A stretch of DNA of 64,000 bases from Planobispora rosea (GTDB lineage Bacteria > Actinomycetota > Actinomycetes > Streptosporangiales > Streptosporangiaceae). Numbering within the stretch: the first letter of the stretch is position 1; each line of letters opens with the position of its first letter. The DNA lies in the NCBI RefSeq assembly GCF_014648175.1, contig NZ_BMQP01000016.1:62001-126000 (forward strand), given 5' to 3'. A program made the position numbers and the translations under genes. Under the pieces are notes generated by a model. That model searched no databases and was not told the origin of the DNA. It saw nothing but the letters and a program-made list of their open reading frames with translations. Positions 18,358-27,772 of this stretch are shown one piece after another.

Positions 18358-18687
18358 TCACGGCATGAAACCGCCGTGGAAGATGCCGAAGGCCGCGCCC
18401 ACGAACGAGCTGACGATGCCCACGATGTTCAGGCCGCGCTCCCTGGTGGTCGCCGAGATGTACTGCGAGTAGAGGCCTCCGAAGAAACCCACCGCTCCGG
18501 CCCACGACGCGATCACGTGCGCGGCCGGGGAGAGACCGGAGACGAAGGCGACCAGGCCGAGCACGAGGGTGCTGACGCTCATGATGTTCTCGACGGGATG
18601 CCGCTGCCCATCGGTGTTCAGGGTGAACATGGAGGGTTTCCCGGTGGAACCGATCGTTTTCCCGGTGGGACGGATGGCGTGCGACAT
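18358..18687 (-). CDS. Small membrane protein, 109 residues
   Basis: The ATG at 18687 has AGGGGAGG eight bases upstream. The first 35 residues are polar (Ser/Thr/Gly/Lys); then come three hydrophobic stretches: VSTLVLGLVAFVSGL, HVIASWAGAVGFFGGLYSQY and NIVGIVSSFVGAAFGIFHGG. It is predicted to be an integral membrane protein of the cytoplasmic membrane. I do not recognise the family. It is divergent from rpsF and convergent with the 60-residue membrane protein. Confidence 0.7.
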   Translation of the reverse strand: MSHAIRPTGKTIGSTGKPSMFTLNTDGQRHPVENIMSVSTLVLGLVAFVSGLSPAAHVIASWAGAVGFFGGLYSQYISATTRERGLNIVGIVSSFVGAAFGIFHGGFMP

Positions 18688-18907
18688 GAATCACACCTCC
18701 CCTTTCCTCTGGTACTGAGGTTCCCTGCCGGATGTCCGCCCAACCCTTGACGCCCTGGTAGGCTGGCGCTGCTACGTCGAATGGGTGTGCTATAGACCGC
18801 CCCTCCGCCCGAGCGCCGACCTGGGTGCCCGCGGCGAAGACGTCAGCGTCCTCCTGTCACGGCACGGTGTCGTGACCGCAATAGTCCAGAGGAGGTTGGA
18901 AGCCAGC

Positions 18908-19198
18908 ATGCGTCGTTACGAAGTGATGGTCATCCTGGACCCTTCGCTCGATGAGCGCACCGTGGCCCCTTCCCTCGACCAGTTCCTCTCTGTCGTCCGC
19001 AACGACGGCGGCACCGTGGAGAAGGTCGACGTGTGGGGTCGTCGCCGGCTGTCCTACGACATCGCCAAGAAGCCCGAGGGCATCTACGCCGTCATCGACC
19101 TGACCGCGGAGCCCGCCACGGTCAAGGAGCTCGACCGGCAGATGAACCTCAACGAGGGCATCCTGCGCACCAAGGTCCTGCGTCCGGACGTGCACTAA
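18908..19198 (+). CDS. rpsF: 30S ribosomal protein S6
   Basis: 96 residues, the normal length. [16 protein letters not shown] at the start and the [21 protein letters not shown] segment are typical of S6, which binds 16S rRNA with S18 on the platform of the small subunit. GGAGG lies about ten bases before the ATG. It opens the rpsF-ssb-rpsR-rplI operon, conserved across bacteria and origin-proximal in actinobacteria. Confidence 0.98.
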   Translation: MRRYEVMVILDPSLDERTVAPSLDQFLSVVRNDGGTVEKVDVWGRRRLSYDIAKKPEGIYAVIDLTAEPATVKELDRQMNLNEGILRTKVLRPDVH

Positions 19199-19274
19199 AC
19201 AGCGGCATTTTGTCGGGCGTCAGCCGTAATCTGAGCCGATAACCAGCAAGGCCGCAGGAAGGGCAACGCTAGCC

Positions 19275-19853
19275 ATGGCAGCAGGCGACACTCAGATCAC
19301 CATCGTCGGCAACCTCGTCGACGACCCGGAGCTGCGCTTCACCCCCGCGGGGCAGGCGGTGGCCCGGTTCCGCATCGCATCCACTCCGAGGTTCCTGGAC
19401 AAGCAGACCAACGAGTGGAAGGACGGCGAAGGCCTGTTCCTGACCTGCAACGTCTGGCGGCAGGCGGCGGAGAACGTCGCCGAGAGCCTGCAGCGCGGTA
19501 TGCGGGTCATCGTTCAGGGACGGCTGCGCCAGCGGTCCTACGAGACCAAGGAAGGCGAGAAGCGCACGGTCTACGAGGTCGAGGTCGACGAGGTCGGCCC
19601 CTCGCTCCGTAACGCCACCGCCAAGGTCAACAAGACCGCCCGTCAGGGCGGTGGAGGCGGTGGAGGCGGCTTCGGCGGCCCGGCCAACGACCCCTGGGCC
19701 TCCGCGGCGCCCGCCGCCCCGCAGGGCGGCTACAGCGGCGGCGGCGGTGGCGGTGGCTACGGCAACGCCCCCCAGGGCGGCGGCGGTGGCTACGGCAACG
19801 GCCCGCAGGGCGGCGGCTTCGGCGGCGACTTCAGCGACGAGCCGCCCTTCTAA
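19275..19853 (+). CDS. ssb: Single-stranded DNA-binding protein
   Basis: 192 residues. Residues 1-115 form the OB fold ([31 protein letters not shown], then [28 protein letters not shown]), which binds single-stranded DNA as a tetramer. A long Gly-rich linker (about 128-182) with GYGN and PQGGG units follows. The acidic tip DFSDEPPF ends the protein; this conserved tip recruits replication and repair partners. It is the housekeeping SSB, in its usual place between rpsF and rpsR. Confidence 0.98.
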   Translation: MAAGDTQITIVGNLVDDPELRFTPAGQAVARFRIASTPRFLDKQTNEWKDGEGLFLTCNVWRQAAENVAESLQRGMRVIVQGRLRQRSYETKEGEKRTVYEVEVDEVGPSLRNATAKVNKTARQGGGGGGGGFGGPANDPWASAAPAAPQGGYSGGGGGGGYGNAPQGGGGGYGNGPQGGGFGGDFSDEPPF

Positions 19854-19962
19854 CGCCTTTTCGGACGGTTCCCCTGGGACCCTCCGGGATCGCACCATCC
19901 AGTCCCCAGTATCCGCAGCGACCATTCCCGCCCGACGGCGGGGCTCTGAAAGGAGCACCACG

Positions 19963-20199
19963 ATGGCCAAGCCGGCACTGCGCAAGCCTAAGAAGAAGGT
20001 TTGCCTGTTCTGCCACGACAAGATCTCATACGTCGACTACAAGGACACGGCGCTGCTTCGGAAGTTCATCTCCGACCGCGGCAAGATCCGTGCCCGCCGG
20101 GTGACGGGCAACTGCACCCAGCACCAGCGTGACGTGGCGACCGCTATCAAGAACGCTCGTGAGATGGCGCTCCTGCCGTACATGAGCACCGCGCGCTAA
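19963..20199 (+). CDS. rpsR: 30S ribosomal protein S18
   Basis: 78 residues with the S18 core [18 protein letters not shown] and [31 protein letters not shown]. It keeps CLFC and the later Cys-x-x-His, so it is the zinc-binding (C+) form that actinobacteria replace with a cysteine-free paralogue when zinc is scarce. AAAGGAG lies upstream of the ATG. It partners with S6, encoded two genes upstream. Confidence 0.97.
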   Translation: MAKPALRKPKKKVCLFCHDKISYVDYKDTALLRKFISDRGKIRARRVTGNCTQHQRDVATAIKNAREMALLPYMSTAR

Positions 20200-20213
20200 G
20201 GAGGTCCGGACAG

Positions 20214-20660
20214 ATGAAGCTCATTCTCACCAGTGAGGTCACCGGCCTCGGCACTCCCGGCGACATCGTCGAGGTCAAGAACGGCTACGGCCGTAACTAC
20301 CTGCTTCCCCGCGGCTTCGCGATCCTGTGGACGCGCGGCGGCGAGAAGCAGATCGCCTCGATCAAGAAGGCGCGCGACGCCCGCGAGATCCGCGACCTGG
20401 GCACCGCCCAGGAGGTCGCCGGCCAGCTCAAGTCCCTGAAGGTGGTCCTGAAGACGAAGGCCGGCGAGTCCGGTCGCCTCTTCGGCTCCGTCACCACGGG
20501 CGACGTCGCCGAGGCCGTCAAGGCCGCCGGCGGCCCCACGCTGGACCGCCGCCGTATCGAGATCGGTAACGCGATCAAGAGCCTCGGCGCCCACCGGGTC
20601 ACCGTGAAGCTGCACCCGGAGGTCTCCGCCGCCCTCGACATCGAGGTCGTCGCGGCCTGA
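20214..20660 (+). CDS. rplI: 50S ribosomal protein L9
   Basis: 148 residues. The N-terminal domain [34 protein letters not shown] is the L9 signature. A long connecting helix ([22 protein letters not shown]) leads to the C-terminal domain, as usual. The ATG follows the rpsR stop by 14 bases with AAGGAGG before it. A strong terminator follows the gene and closes the operon. Confidence 0.98.
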   Translation: MKLILTSEVTGLGTPGDIVEVKNGYGRNYLLPRGFAILWTRGGEKQIASIKKARDAREIRDLGTAQEVAGQLKSLKVVLKTKAGESGRLFGSVTTGDVAEAVKAAGGPTLDRRRIEIGNAIKSLGAHRVTVKLHPEVSAALDIEVVAA

Positions 20661-20674
20661 CCGCAGGCGTGAGC

Positions 20675-20709
20675 GAGGGCCCTTCCCCGATTCGCGGGGA
20701 AGGGCCCTC
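20675..20709 (+). terminator. Terminator of the rpsF-rplI operon
   Basis: Perfect 14-base arms GAGGGCCCTTCCCC and GGGGAAGGGCCCTC around a seven-base loop, 14 bases after the rplI stop. A GTCGTTT stretch follows. Confidence 0.88.
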
Positions 20710-20859
20710 GTCGTTTCCCGGCCCCGGGACGCCTCCGGGTGGTTTTCGGGACCGCTCCGGGGGCTGCGGGCGGTTCCGCCGCCAACGGCGGAGCCGCATC
20801 ACCGGTGACCGGGACAGGTCCCTAGAATTCTGGGGTCGCTCATTGACTGGAGGTTTGCC

Positions 20860-21750
20860 ATGGTCCGTCCCTCGACACTGCTCGCGCTCGGTGTCCTCGC
20901 GGTAGCCACGGCGGCTTGCGCCCCGGCCTCGGAACCGACCCAGGCGAGCCCCTCCGGCGCGGCCAGCCCCTCCGCCGCGACGGGTTCGCCGGCCCAGGCC
21001 TGCGCCAAGGACCGGCTCGCCCTGAAGACCGCCGGCAAACTGACCGTCGGCACGGACAAGCCCGCCTACGAGCCCTGGTTCAAAAACGACGACCCCACGA
21101 ACGGTGAGGGGTTCGAGAGCGCGGTCGCCTACGCAGTCGCGACCCGCCTCGGCTTCACCAAGGACGAGGTCGTCTGGGAGACCGTGAAGTTCGACACGGC
21201 GTTCGCCCCGGGCCCCAAGAAGTTCGACTTCGACATCAACCAGGTGTCCATCACCCCTGACCGGGCCAAGGTCGTCGACTTCAGCAGCGGTTACTACACC
21301 GTCAAGCAGGCCGTCGTCGCGGTCGAGGGTTCGGCGTTCGCCTCGGCGAAGGACCTGGCCTCGCTGAAGGACGCCACGATCGGCGTGCAGGTCGGCACCA
21401 CCAGCCTCCGGGCGGTCAAGGACGTCATCCAGCCCTCCGCCGAGCCCAAGGTCTACAACGATCAGGTCGACGCGGTGAACGCGCTGAAGAACAAGCAGGT
21501 GGACGCCATCGTGGTGGACCTGCCGACGGCGTTCTACGTCACCGCCGCACAGGTCGAGGACTCGGCGATCGTCGGCCAGTTCAGCGCCACCGGCGGCACG
21601 CCGGAGGAGTTCGGCCTGGTCTTCGAGAAGGGCAGCACGCTGGTCACCTGCGTCAACACGGCCATCGACGAGCTCAGGTCCTCGGGCGAGCTCGCGAAGA
21701 TCGAGGAGCAGTGGCTCAGCGCCGCCGCCGGCGCCCCGGAGCTGAAGTGA
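20860..21750 (+). CDS. Amino-acid ABC transporter substrate-binding lipoprotein
   Basis: A 296-residue family 3 solute-binding protein. The signal peptide ends in the lipobox ATAAC, with the lipidated cysteine at 20, followed by a Ser/Pro/Ala-rich tether. The mature part shows KLTVGTDKPAYEPWF and the family 3 phrase FDINQVSITPDRAKVVDFSSGYY. The protein is held on the outer face of the membrane and delivers a polar amino acid to the permease encoded downstream. GGAGG lies six bases before the ATG. Together with the next two genes it forms one operon. Substrate not identified. Confidence 0.93.
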   Translation: MVRPSTLLALGVLAVATAACAPASEPTQASPSGAASPSAATGSPAQACAKDRLALKTAGKLTVGTDKPAYEPWFKNDDPTNGEGFESAVAYAVATRLGFTKDEVVWETVKFDTAFAPGPKKFDFDINQVSITPDRAKVVDFSSGYYTVKQAVVAVEGSAFASAKDLASLKDATIGVQVGTTSLRAVKDVIQPSAEPKVYNDQVDAVNALKNKQVDAIVVDLPTAFYVTAAQVEDSAIVGQFSATGGTPEEFGLVFEKGSTLVTCVNTAIDELRSSGELAKIEEQWLSAAAGAPELK

Positions 21751-21790
21751 CCCACCCCGGTCCCGGGCACCGGCTCCGGGAGGGAAGGGC

Positions 21791-22636
21791 GTGAGCGAGG
21801 TCACCTGGGTCAAGAGTGAGCGGCAGCTCCAGCGGGAGAGGCTCCGCCGGGTCCGGGCCGTGCGGTCGGGCACGGTCGCCACCGTCTCCACGATCGTCTT
21901 CCTCGGTGTGCTGGCCGCGGTCGTCACCAATTCGCCCGGATGGCCGCGGGTGCAGGGAGCCTTCTTCAGCCCCGAGGCCTTCGCCGAGGCCTGGCCCGAC
22001 GTGCTCGACGGGTTCTGGACGAACGTCCGGATCTTCCTGATCGCCGAGCCTCTGATCCTCGCCCTCGGCCTGCTCGTCGCCCTGGTGCGCACCCTCCGGG
22101 CGCCGGTGTTCTTCCCGCTGCGGGCCCTGGCGGTGGCCTACACCGACGTGTTCCGTGGGGTGCCGACCCTCCTGGTGATCCTGCTGGTCGGCTTCGGCAT
22201 CCCGGCGCTCAACCTGCAGGGCGCGCCGAGGGACGAGGTCACGCTGGGCGTCATCGCGCTGACGCTCTCCTACGGGGCGTACGTCGCCGAGGTGTTCCGC
22301 GCCGGCATCGACTCGATCCACCCCAGCCAGCGCGCCGCGGCCCGTTCCCTCGGGCTGAGCCACGGCAAGACCATGCGCTACGTGATCCTGCCCCAGGCCT
22401 GGCGCAGGGTGGTGCCGCCGCTGCTCAACGACTTCGTCTCGCTGCAGAAGGACACCTCCCTGGTCTCGACCATCGGGGTGATCGAGGCGCTGCGCCAGGC
22501 GCAGATCTACGCTTCGGACAAGTTCAACTACACCCCCTATCTGGCGGGGGCGCTGCTGTTCGTCCTGCTCACCATCCCCATGGCCCGCTTCACCGATCAT
22601 CTGGCGGCCCGTTCGCAGAGGAGGCGCGGCCAGTGA
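21791..22636 (+). CDS. Amino-acid ABC transporter permease
   Basis: A 281-residue HisM/GlnP-type inner-membrane permease with five or six helices. The EAA loop that docks the ATPase is visible as YVAEVFRAGIDSIHPSQRAAARSLGLS, and FRGVPTLLVILLV is the HisM-type signature before it. The first 30 residues are a basic cytoplasmic stretch. The GTG start follows GGGAAGGG. The gene overlaps the ATPase gene by four bases (GTGA). Confidence 0.93.
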   Translation: MSEVTWVKSERQLQRERLRRVRAVRSGTVATVSTIVFLGVLAAVVTNSPGWPRVQGAFFSPEAFAEAWPDVLDGFWTNVRIFLIAEPLILALGLLVALVRTLRAPVFFPLRALAVAYTDVFRGVPTLLVILLVGFGIPALNLQGAPRDEVTLGVIALTLSYGAYVAEVFRAGIDSIHPSQRAAARSLGLSHGKTMRYVILPQAWRRVVPPLLNDFVSLQKDTSLVSTIGVIEALRQAQIYASDKFNYTPYLAGALLFVLLTIPMARFTDHLAARSQRRRGQ

Positions 22637-23430
22637 GACACGACCGCATCGAGGGCGGCGGGGAACCGGGCGGCGGGGAGCGGGAAGGCCCCGTCCTGGC
22701 CGTCGAGGGTCTGTGGAAGAACTACCACGGCACCCCCGTGCTGCGCGGGATCGACCTGTCGGTCGAGGCGCACGAGGTGGTCTGCCTCATCGGCGCCTCC
22801 GGCTCGGGCAAGTCCACGCTGCTGCGCTGCGTGAACCTGCTGGAGACCGTGGACGACGGCACGATCCGCCTGGACGGGATCGAGATCACCGACGTCCGGG
22901 TGAAGGCTGACGACGTGCGCAGACGCATGGGCATCGTCTTCCAGGCGTTCAACCTGTTCCCGCACATGACCGTGCTGGACAACATCACGCTCGCCCCGCG
23001 CAAGGTGCACGGGGTCGCCCGCGCCGAGGCCGAGGAGCGGGCGCGCGAGCTGCTGGACAGGTTCGGCCTGGCGGGCAAGGCCGGTGCCTACCCCGACCGG
23101 CTCTCCGGCGGACAGCAGCAGCGCGTGGCCATCATCCGGGCCCTGGCCGTACGGCCCCGCCTCATGCTGCTGGACGAGGTCACCTCGGCACTGGACCCGG
23201 AGCTGGTGACCGAGGTGCTCGGCGTCATCAGGGAACTCAAGGCGGGCGGGATGACGATGATCCTGACCACCCACGAGATGGGCTTCTGCCGGGAGATCGC
23301 CGACACCGTCTGCTTCCTCGACGGCGGCGTGCTCCTGGAACGCGGCACTCCCGAGCAGATCTTCACCGATCCCCGGGAGCCCCGGACCCGTGAGTTCCTC
23401 AAGAGCGTGCTCGACGCCCGCAGGATCTAG
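22633..23430 (+). CDS. Amino-acid ABC transporter ATP-binding protein
   Basis: A 265-residue ATPase of the polar amino-acid uptake type (GlnQ/HisP). Walker A GASGSGKST is at about 54-62, the Q-loop lies in GIVFQAFNLFPHMT, the signature is LSGGQQQR, Walker B is LMLLDEVTSALD, and the switch histidine is in LTTHEMGF. The GTG at 22633 overlaps the permease stop, giving translational coupling. The first 20 residues are a Gly/Glu-rich extension before the domain. Its stop overlaps that of the convergent HTH gene. Confidence 0.95.
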   Translation: MRHDRIEGGGEPGGGEREGPVLAVEGLWKNYHGTPVLRGIDLSVEAHEVVCLIGASGSGKSTLLRCVNLLETVDDGTIRLDGIEITDVRVKADDVRRRMGIVFQAFNLFPHMTVLDNITLAPRKVHGVARAEAEERARELLDRFGLAGKAGAYPDRLSGGQQQRVAIIRALAVRPRLMLLDEVTSALDPELVTEVLGVIRELKAGGMTMILTTHEMGFCREIADTVCFLDGGVLLERGTPEQIFTDPREPRTREFLKSVLDARRI

Positions 23431-23672
23431 GGGGCGTCCGGCTCCAGGGCGTCCGTCTCCGGGACGCCTGCGGTCTCCCAGCGCAACAGGTCTCCCGGCT
23501 GGCACTCGAGCACCTCGCAGAGCGCGGCGAGTGTCGTGAAGCGCACCGCCTTGGCGCGGCCGTTCTTGAGCACCGCCAGGTTGGCGGGGGTGATCCCGAC
23601 GCGCTCGGCGAGCTCGCCCACGGACATCTTCCGCCTGGCCAGCATCACGTCGATGTCGACGACGATCGGCAT
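23427..23672 (-). CDS. YozG/XRE-type helix-turn-helix regulator
   Basis: 81 residues, almost all a Cro/C1-like HTH domain: DVMLARRKMSVGELAERVGITPANLAVLKNGRAKAVRFTTL. The short C-terminal tail is acidic. The ATG overlaps the stop of the DUF2975 gene (TGATG), so the two are translated together. DUF2975 membrane proteins are very often paired with exactly this type of small regulator. It probably represses its own operon through the palindrome at 24203. Confidence 0.88.
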   Translation of the reverse strand: MPIVVDIDVMLARRKMSVGELAERVGITPANLAVLKNGRAKAVRFTTLAALCEVLECQPGDLLRWETAGVPETDALEPDAP

Positions 23673-24169
23673 CAGATCACCTCGTCCAGCTCGGCCTGCA
23701 TCTGCGCCGCCTCGGCGTCGCGCGCGACGGCCTGGGCGAGCAGCATCCGCAGCACCAGCACGACGAGCGCGACGCCCAGGACCGCCAGGCCGAACCCGCC
23801 GATCAGCAGGACGATGCCCGGGGCGACGGGGTCGCCCGGCGCCAGGACGAAGCCGAGCGCGAACACCAGGAGCGCAGCCGCCACGATCGCGCCGATCACG
23901 ATGTCCACGTACCGGAAGGCGGCATGGGAGAACACCGTCCCGCGCCGCACCATCGTCACCAGCCGCCATACGCAGACCAGGACGACCTGGACCGACACGA
24001 CGCCCAGAAGCGCGATCACGATGAGCGGGATGCGCAGGTACGTGAACTCCGTGTTGAGCCCTTCCAGGTCGGCGGCCAGCAACGGCACCATCACCGCCTG
24101 GACGAACACCGAGCCGGCGAGCAGCGCCACGAGCACGGCTCGCAGCGCGTGCACGGTCAGTCTTCCCAT
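23672..24169 (-). CDS. DUF2975 family membrane protein
   Basis: About 165 residues with four membrane helices (AVLVALLAGSVFVQAVMVPLL, IPLIVIALLGVVSVQVVLVCVW, VIGAIVAAALLVFALGFVLA and IVLLIGGFGLAVLGVALVVLV), and a charged C-terminal helix. AAGGAGGG lies three bases before the ATG at 24169. Its partner is the small HTH regulator encoded next. By family analogy it may hold the regulator at the membrane or sense a membrane signal; this is not proven. Confidence 0.85.
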   Translation of the reverse strand: MGRLTVHALRAVLVALLAGSVFVQAVMVPLLAADLEGLNTEFTYLRIPLIVIALLGVVSVQVVLVCVWRLVTMVRRGTVFSHAAFRYVDIVIGAIVAAALLVFALGFVLAPGDPVAPGIVLLIGGFGLAVLGVALVVLVLRMLLAQAVARDAEAAQMQAELDEVI

Positions 24170-24202
24170 CGTCCCTCCTTCGATCGAGTAGCGATGGAAA
24201 TC

Positions 24203-24217
24203 TATCGATATTCGATA
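24203..24217. promoter_or_regulatory. Palindrome before the DUF2975-HTH operon
   Basis: TATCGA-TAT-TCGATA, 33 bases upstream of the DUF2975 start. Partial copies of TATCGA/TCGA occur at 24181-24187 and 24284-24290. It is a likely operator for the HTH protein. Confidence 0.45.
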
Positions 24218-24352
24218 TGTACGGCAAGGCGGGGGGTCAGCGCAACCCTTACGCCGGTCCAACCTTCACGCTTTTGCGCCGGTCTATCGAGTGACGCGTC
24301 CCCGTCCTCGGCCGGCCACCGGGACGTCACCCGGGGAGGCCGCCGGATCGGA

Positions 24353-25867
24353 TCAGCGGCGGTGCCGCCCCCTCAGACCGCCCCTGACCGCGACGGGGGG
24401 TTCGAGCGGCGGCCGGCCGCCCGCCAGCGCACTCTTGCGCCTGCCGTACGCCAGATAGACGAGGAGTCCGAAGGTCATCCAGGCGAGGAAGTACAGCCAG
24501 GTGATGACCTGGAGGTTCACCATGAGCCAGAGGCTGGCGAGGATCGAGGCGATCGGCACGTAGGGGGAGAGCGGGGTACGGAAACCCCGGGGCAGGTCCG
24601 GCATCGTCCGGCGCATCCTGATCACCCCGGCGGCCACCGCGACGAACGCGAACAGGGTGCCGATCACGACCAGCGGTTCCAGCGTGAGCACCGGTACGAA
24701 CTCGGCCAGCAGGATCGCCAGGACGCCGATGACCAGGGTGGCGGTGGTCGGACTGTGGTAGCCGCGGTTGATCCTGGCCAGCGGGCGCGGGAACAGCCCG
24801 TCACGGGCCATGGAGAAGACCACCCGGGTCAGGCCGACGAGCAGGACCAGGACGACCGTGGTGAGGCCGAGGACCGCGCCGATGTTGATGACGTGGACCA
24901 TGAACCCCTCACCCGCCTGGCGGAAGGCGCTGGCGAGCGGGGCTTCGACGTTGATCTCCTTGTACGGGGTCATGCCGACCATCACGATCGCGACCGCGAT
25001 GTAGATGACCGTGGTGATCACCAGGCCCCGGATGATGCCCTTCGGAACGGAGCGGGGGGCGTCCTTCGCCTCCTCGGCGGCGGTGGCCACGACGTCGAAT
25101 CCGATGTAGGCGAAGGTGATCGTGGCGGCGGCGGCGAAGATGCCGAACCAGCCGAACGCGGTCGTCTGGCCGAACGCCAGGCCGAGCAGCGGGGAGTCCA
25201 GGGCCGCGGACGCCGTCTTGATCGGTTCTGCCGGGGCCGGGATGGCGGCGAGGTTGTCCTGGTCGAAGTGGGTGGCGCCGACGACGATGACCGCGCCGAT
25301 CGCCGCCAGCTTCGCGATGACGATGATCCACAGGGTGCGCAGGCCGACCCGGGCACCGAGCGCGACGACTCCGGTCAGCAGCACCAGGATGAGCAGCGTG
25401 AACAGGTCGAATCCCCGCTCCTGGCCGATGACCCCGGACAACGGTTCGGGGATCCGCACACCCAGATCCACGAGCATCTGGGCGGCGTAGAGGGACCAGA
25501 CGCGCGAGACCACCGCGGCGGCCAGCAGCAGCTCCATCACCAGCGCCCAGCCGACGATCCAGGCCCACACCTCGCCGAAGATGACGTAGGCGAAGGTGTA
25601 GGCGCTGCCGGAGGCCGGCATGGCCGACGACAGCTCGGCGATGCAGAAGGCCACGAGCAGGCTGGTGATACCGGCGATCATGAAGGAGAGGATCACGCCG
25701 GGTCCCGCCATGGTGGCCGCCTGGCGGCCGGCGACGCTGAAGATGCCTGAGCCGATCATGACGCCGATGCCGAGGACGACGAGGTCGGTCTGCCCGTACG
25801 CGGCGGGCAGGGCGTGGCGCGCGCCGGTCCAGCGTCCTGTCGCCTCGCTCGGAGGGAGACGGCGCAC
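24353..25867 (-). CDS. APC-superfamily amino acid permease
   Basis: About 504 residues with 12 to 13 helices. The conserved first helix reads DLVVLGIGVMIGSGIFSVAG, whose broken Gly-rich segment binds the substrate's amino and carboxyl groups, and FAYIGFDVVATAAEEAKDAPRSVPKGI is the APC helix 6-7 signature. It is most like the cationic amino-acid transporter (CAT/YfnA) group. The start is uncertain: GTG at 25867 gives VRRLPPSE, typical of the family, and further in-frame starts lie upstream to 25972. The 215 bases up to the MATE gene hold no gene I can support. Confidence 0.9.
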   Translation of the reverse strand: MRRLPPSEATGRWTGARHALPAAYGQTDLVVLGIGVMIGSGIFSVAGRQAATMAGPGVILSFMIAGITSLLVAFCIAELSSAMPASGSAYTFAYVIFGEVWAWIVGWALVMELLLAAAVVSRVWSLYAAQMLVDLGVRIPEPLSGVIGQERGFDLFTLLILVLLTGVVALGARVGLRTLWIIVIAKLAAIGAVIVVGATHFDQDNLAAIPAPAEPIKTASAALDSPLLGLAFGQTTAFGWFGIFAAAATITFAYIGFDVVATAAEEAKDAPRSVPKGIIRGLVITTVIYIAVAIVMVGMTPYKEINVEAPLASAFRQAGEGFMVHVINIGAVLGLTTVVLVLLVGLTRVVFSMARDGLFPRPLARINRGYHSPTTATLVIGVLAILLAEFVPVLTLEPLVVIGTLFAFVAVAAGVIRMRRTMPDLPRGFRTPLSPYVPIASILASLWLMVNLQVITWLYFLAWMTFGLLVYLAYGRRKSALAGGRPPLEPPVAVRGGLRGRHRR

Positions 25868-26083
25868 GATAGATGAAGAATGACCTTCGAGCACGATGCG
25901 GCCAATCGTGACGGTACAACGCCTTTGTTGCCGGACCCGTTTCACAGTGCCGTAGGGGATGGGGCGGTACAAGAGGTATGCGATTACGTGGTGGACACCT
26001 CCGGGTCACGTGCCGATCACCGCTTGGGCAGCTTTCTGTGCACCGACGGCTACATGTGCGGTGACCTCACCGCCGGACGTCCC

Positions 26084-27385
26084 TCACGCACCGGTCACCA
26101 GCCACCGGTCGCCTCTCGCGCGCAGCCCCAGGGTCACCAGCCGGGCCGCCATCCACACCCCCAGCGCGACCCAGAGCGCGGCCAGGCCGCCCCCGGAGAC
26201 GAGTACCAGCAGCACCGCGGGCAGATAGGCGATCGTCGTCCACACCCCCGCCCACGCGAGGTAGGACTGGTCCCCCGCGCCGATCAGCACGCCGTCCAGG
26301 ACGAACACCACCCCGGCGATAGGCTGCAGGAGTGCCGCCACCCACAGCGGGGCGGGCAGTTCCCCCGCCACCGCCGCCTCCGCGTCGAACAGGCCGGGAA
26401 GGAACGGTCCCGCCGCGATCGTCAGCAGGCCGAGGACCACCCCGGAGGCGACACCCCAGACGATCATCCGCCGGGTCGCGGCCCGTGTCCCGGCCGCGTC
26501 GCCGGAGCCCAGCGCGTGGCCGGTGATGGCCTGTCCGGCGATGGCGATGGCGTCCAGGGCGAAGGCCAGCAGGGTCCAGATCCTGAAGATGATCGTGTGG
26601 GCCTCGATCTGCGCCTCTCCCATCCGGGTGGCCGCGGCCGTGGCGATGATCAGTACGGCCTGCAGGCACGCCGTACGGATCACCAGGGCCGCTCCCGCCG
26701 TCCCGGCGGCCCTGATCCCGGCCAGATCGGGCCGGAACGGGGCCCGGTGGCGCGCGAACATCATGACCAGATAGACCCCCGCGGCGAGAGTCTGGGCCAG
26801 GACGGTACCCCAGGCCGAGCCCGCGACGCCCCAGCCGAGCCCCAGCACGAAGACGACGTTGAGCAGCGCGTTGAGCACGAAGCCCCCGACGGAGACCAGC
26901 AGCGGCGTCACGGTGTCCTGCATCCCGCGCAGCACCCCCGTCCCGGCCAGCACCAGCAACATCGACGGCACGCCGAGGAGGCTGATCCGCAGGTAGACGA
27001 TCGCCTGCCGGGCCAGCTCGCCCTCCGCTCCGAGGAGGTGGACGAGGGACGGCGCGAGCGGCCATATCACCGCGATGGCGGCCAGGCCGACCCCCGCGGC
27101 CAGCCAGAGGCCGTCCATCCCCTGGCGGATCGCCCGCCGGGTGTCGCCCGCGCCGATCTGCCGGGCCACGGCCGCGGTGGTGCCGTAGGCGAGGAAGATG
27201 CACAGGCCCACCAGGGCGCTCAGCACCGTGCTCGCGACGCCCAGCGCGCCGAGCGCGGGCGCCGGGAGGCGGCCGACGATGACCGTGTCCGTCAGCAGGA
27301 ACAGCGGCTCGGCGATCAGCGCTCCGAAGGCGGGGACGGCCAGCTTGAGGATCTGCCGGTCACGGACATCGAGAGTAATGGCCAC
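26084..27385 (-). CDS. MATE family efflux transporter
   Basis: 433 residues with 12 helices in two similar halves. LAVPAFGALIAEPLFLLTDTVIVGRLPAPALGALGVAS opens the first half in the style of the DinF group of the MATE family, which exports drugs or toxic metabolites using an ion gradient. A MATE gene between rplI and dnaB is also found in Streptomyces, so this is the syntenic copy; here it faces the other way from dnaB, and the 570-base gap between them carries repeats and DnaA boxes. Confidence 0.9.
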   Translation of the reverse strand: MAITLDVRDRQILKLAVPAFGALIAEPLFLLTDTVIVGRLPAPALGALGVASTVLSALVGLCIFLAYGTTAAVARQIGAGDTRRAIRQGMDGLWLAAGVGLAAIAVIWPLAPSLVHLLGAEGELARQAIVYLRISLLGVPSMLLVLAGTGVLRGMQDTVTPLLVSVGGFVLNALLNVVFVLGLGWGVAGSAWGTVLAQTLAAGVYLVMMFARHRAPFRPDLAGIRAAGTAGAALVIRTACLQAVLIIATAAATRMGEAQIEAHTIIFRIWTLLAFALDAIAIAGQAITGHALGSGDAAGTRAATRRMIVWGVASGVVLGLLTIAAGPFLPGLFDAEAAVAGELPAPLWVAALLQPIAGVVFVLDGVLIGAGDQSYLAWAGVWTTIAYLPAVLLVLVSGGGLAALWVALGVWMAARLVTLGLRARGDRWLVTGA

Positions 27386-27543
27386 AGCCTTATTTTGCTT
27401 CTTACATCCCGACGATCTCCATGGGGGTGACGACGTCCCGGGGGGAAGAGAGGGGGCGGCTGCGCACGGGACCGGGGAAAAACGGGGGTCGGCCGTGCGC
27501 GGGGCCGGGGTGGCGGGCCCGAGGGGGCGGGGTCAGTGGACGG

Positions 27544-27588
27544 CCGGACGATGGACGACCGGACGATGGACGACCGGACGGTGGACGA
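27544..27588 (+). repeat. Three tandem 15-base units
   Basis: CCGGACGATGGACGA occurs twice in perfect tandem and once with one change. It lies in the non-coding gap between the MATE gene and dnaB. Confidence 0.9.
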
Positions 27589-27600
27589 CGAACGATCGGA

Positions 27601-27672
27601 CGGGAGGACGGGAGGACGGGAGGACGGGAGGACGGGAGGACGGGAGGACGGAGCGACGGGAGGACGGAGCGG
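27601..27672 (+). repeat. Nine tandem 8-base units (CGGGAGGA)
   Basis: Six perfect copies of CGGGAGGA (27601-27648) are followed by a variant, a perfect copy and a second variant. The purine-rich strand is long enough to adopt unusual structure. Arg/Pro repeat frames across it are a by-product of the repeat, not genes. Confidence 0.9.
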
Positions 27673-27772
27673 CGGACGAGCCATGCGAAACCGGTCTCGG
27701 CGTGTCGCTCCAACTTTCTTTCCTCCACAGCCGGTGGATGAAGTCATCCCTGGTGAGCAGGGCATCCCGGGT

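Noticed and set aside
25880..27430. 516-codon plus-strand frame across the MATE gene
   Set aside because: Shadow of the MATE gene with highly repetitive composition.
27544..27672. CRISPR array
   Set aside because: Units are 8 and 15 bases in uninterrupted tandem with no spacers and no cas genes in the window.
27402..27728. Arg/Pro-repeat proteins on both strands
   Set aside because: Direct translation of the 8-base tandem repeats; no homology and no start signal.
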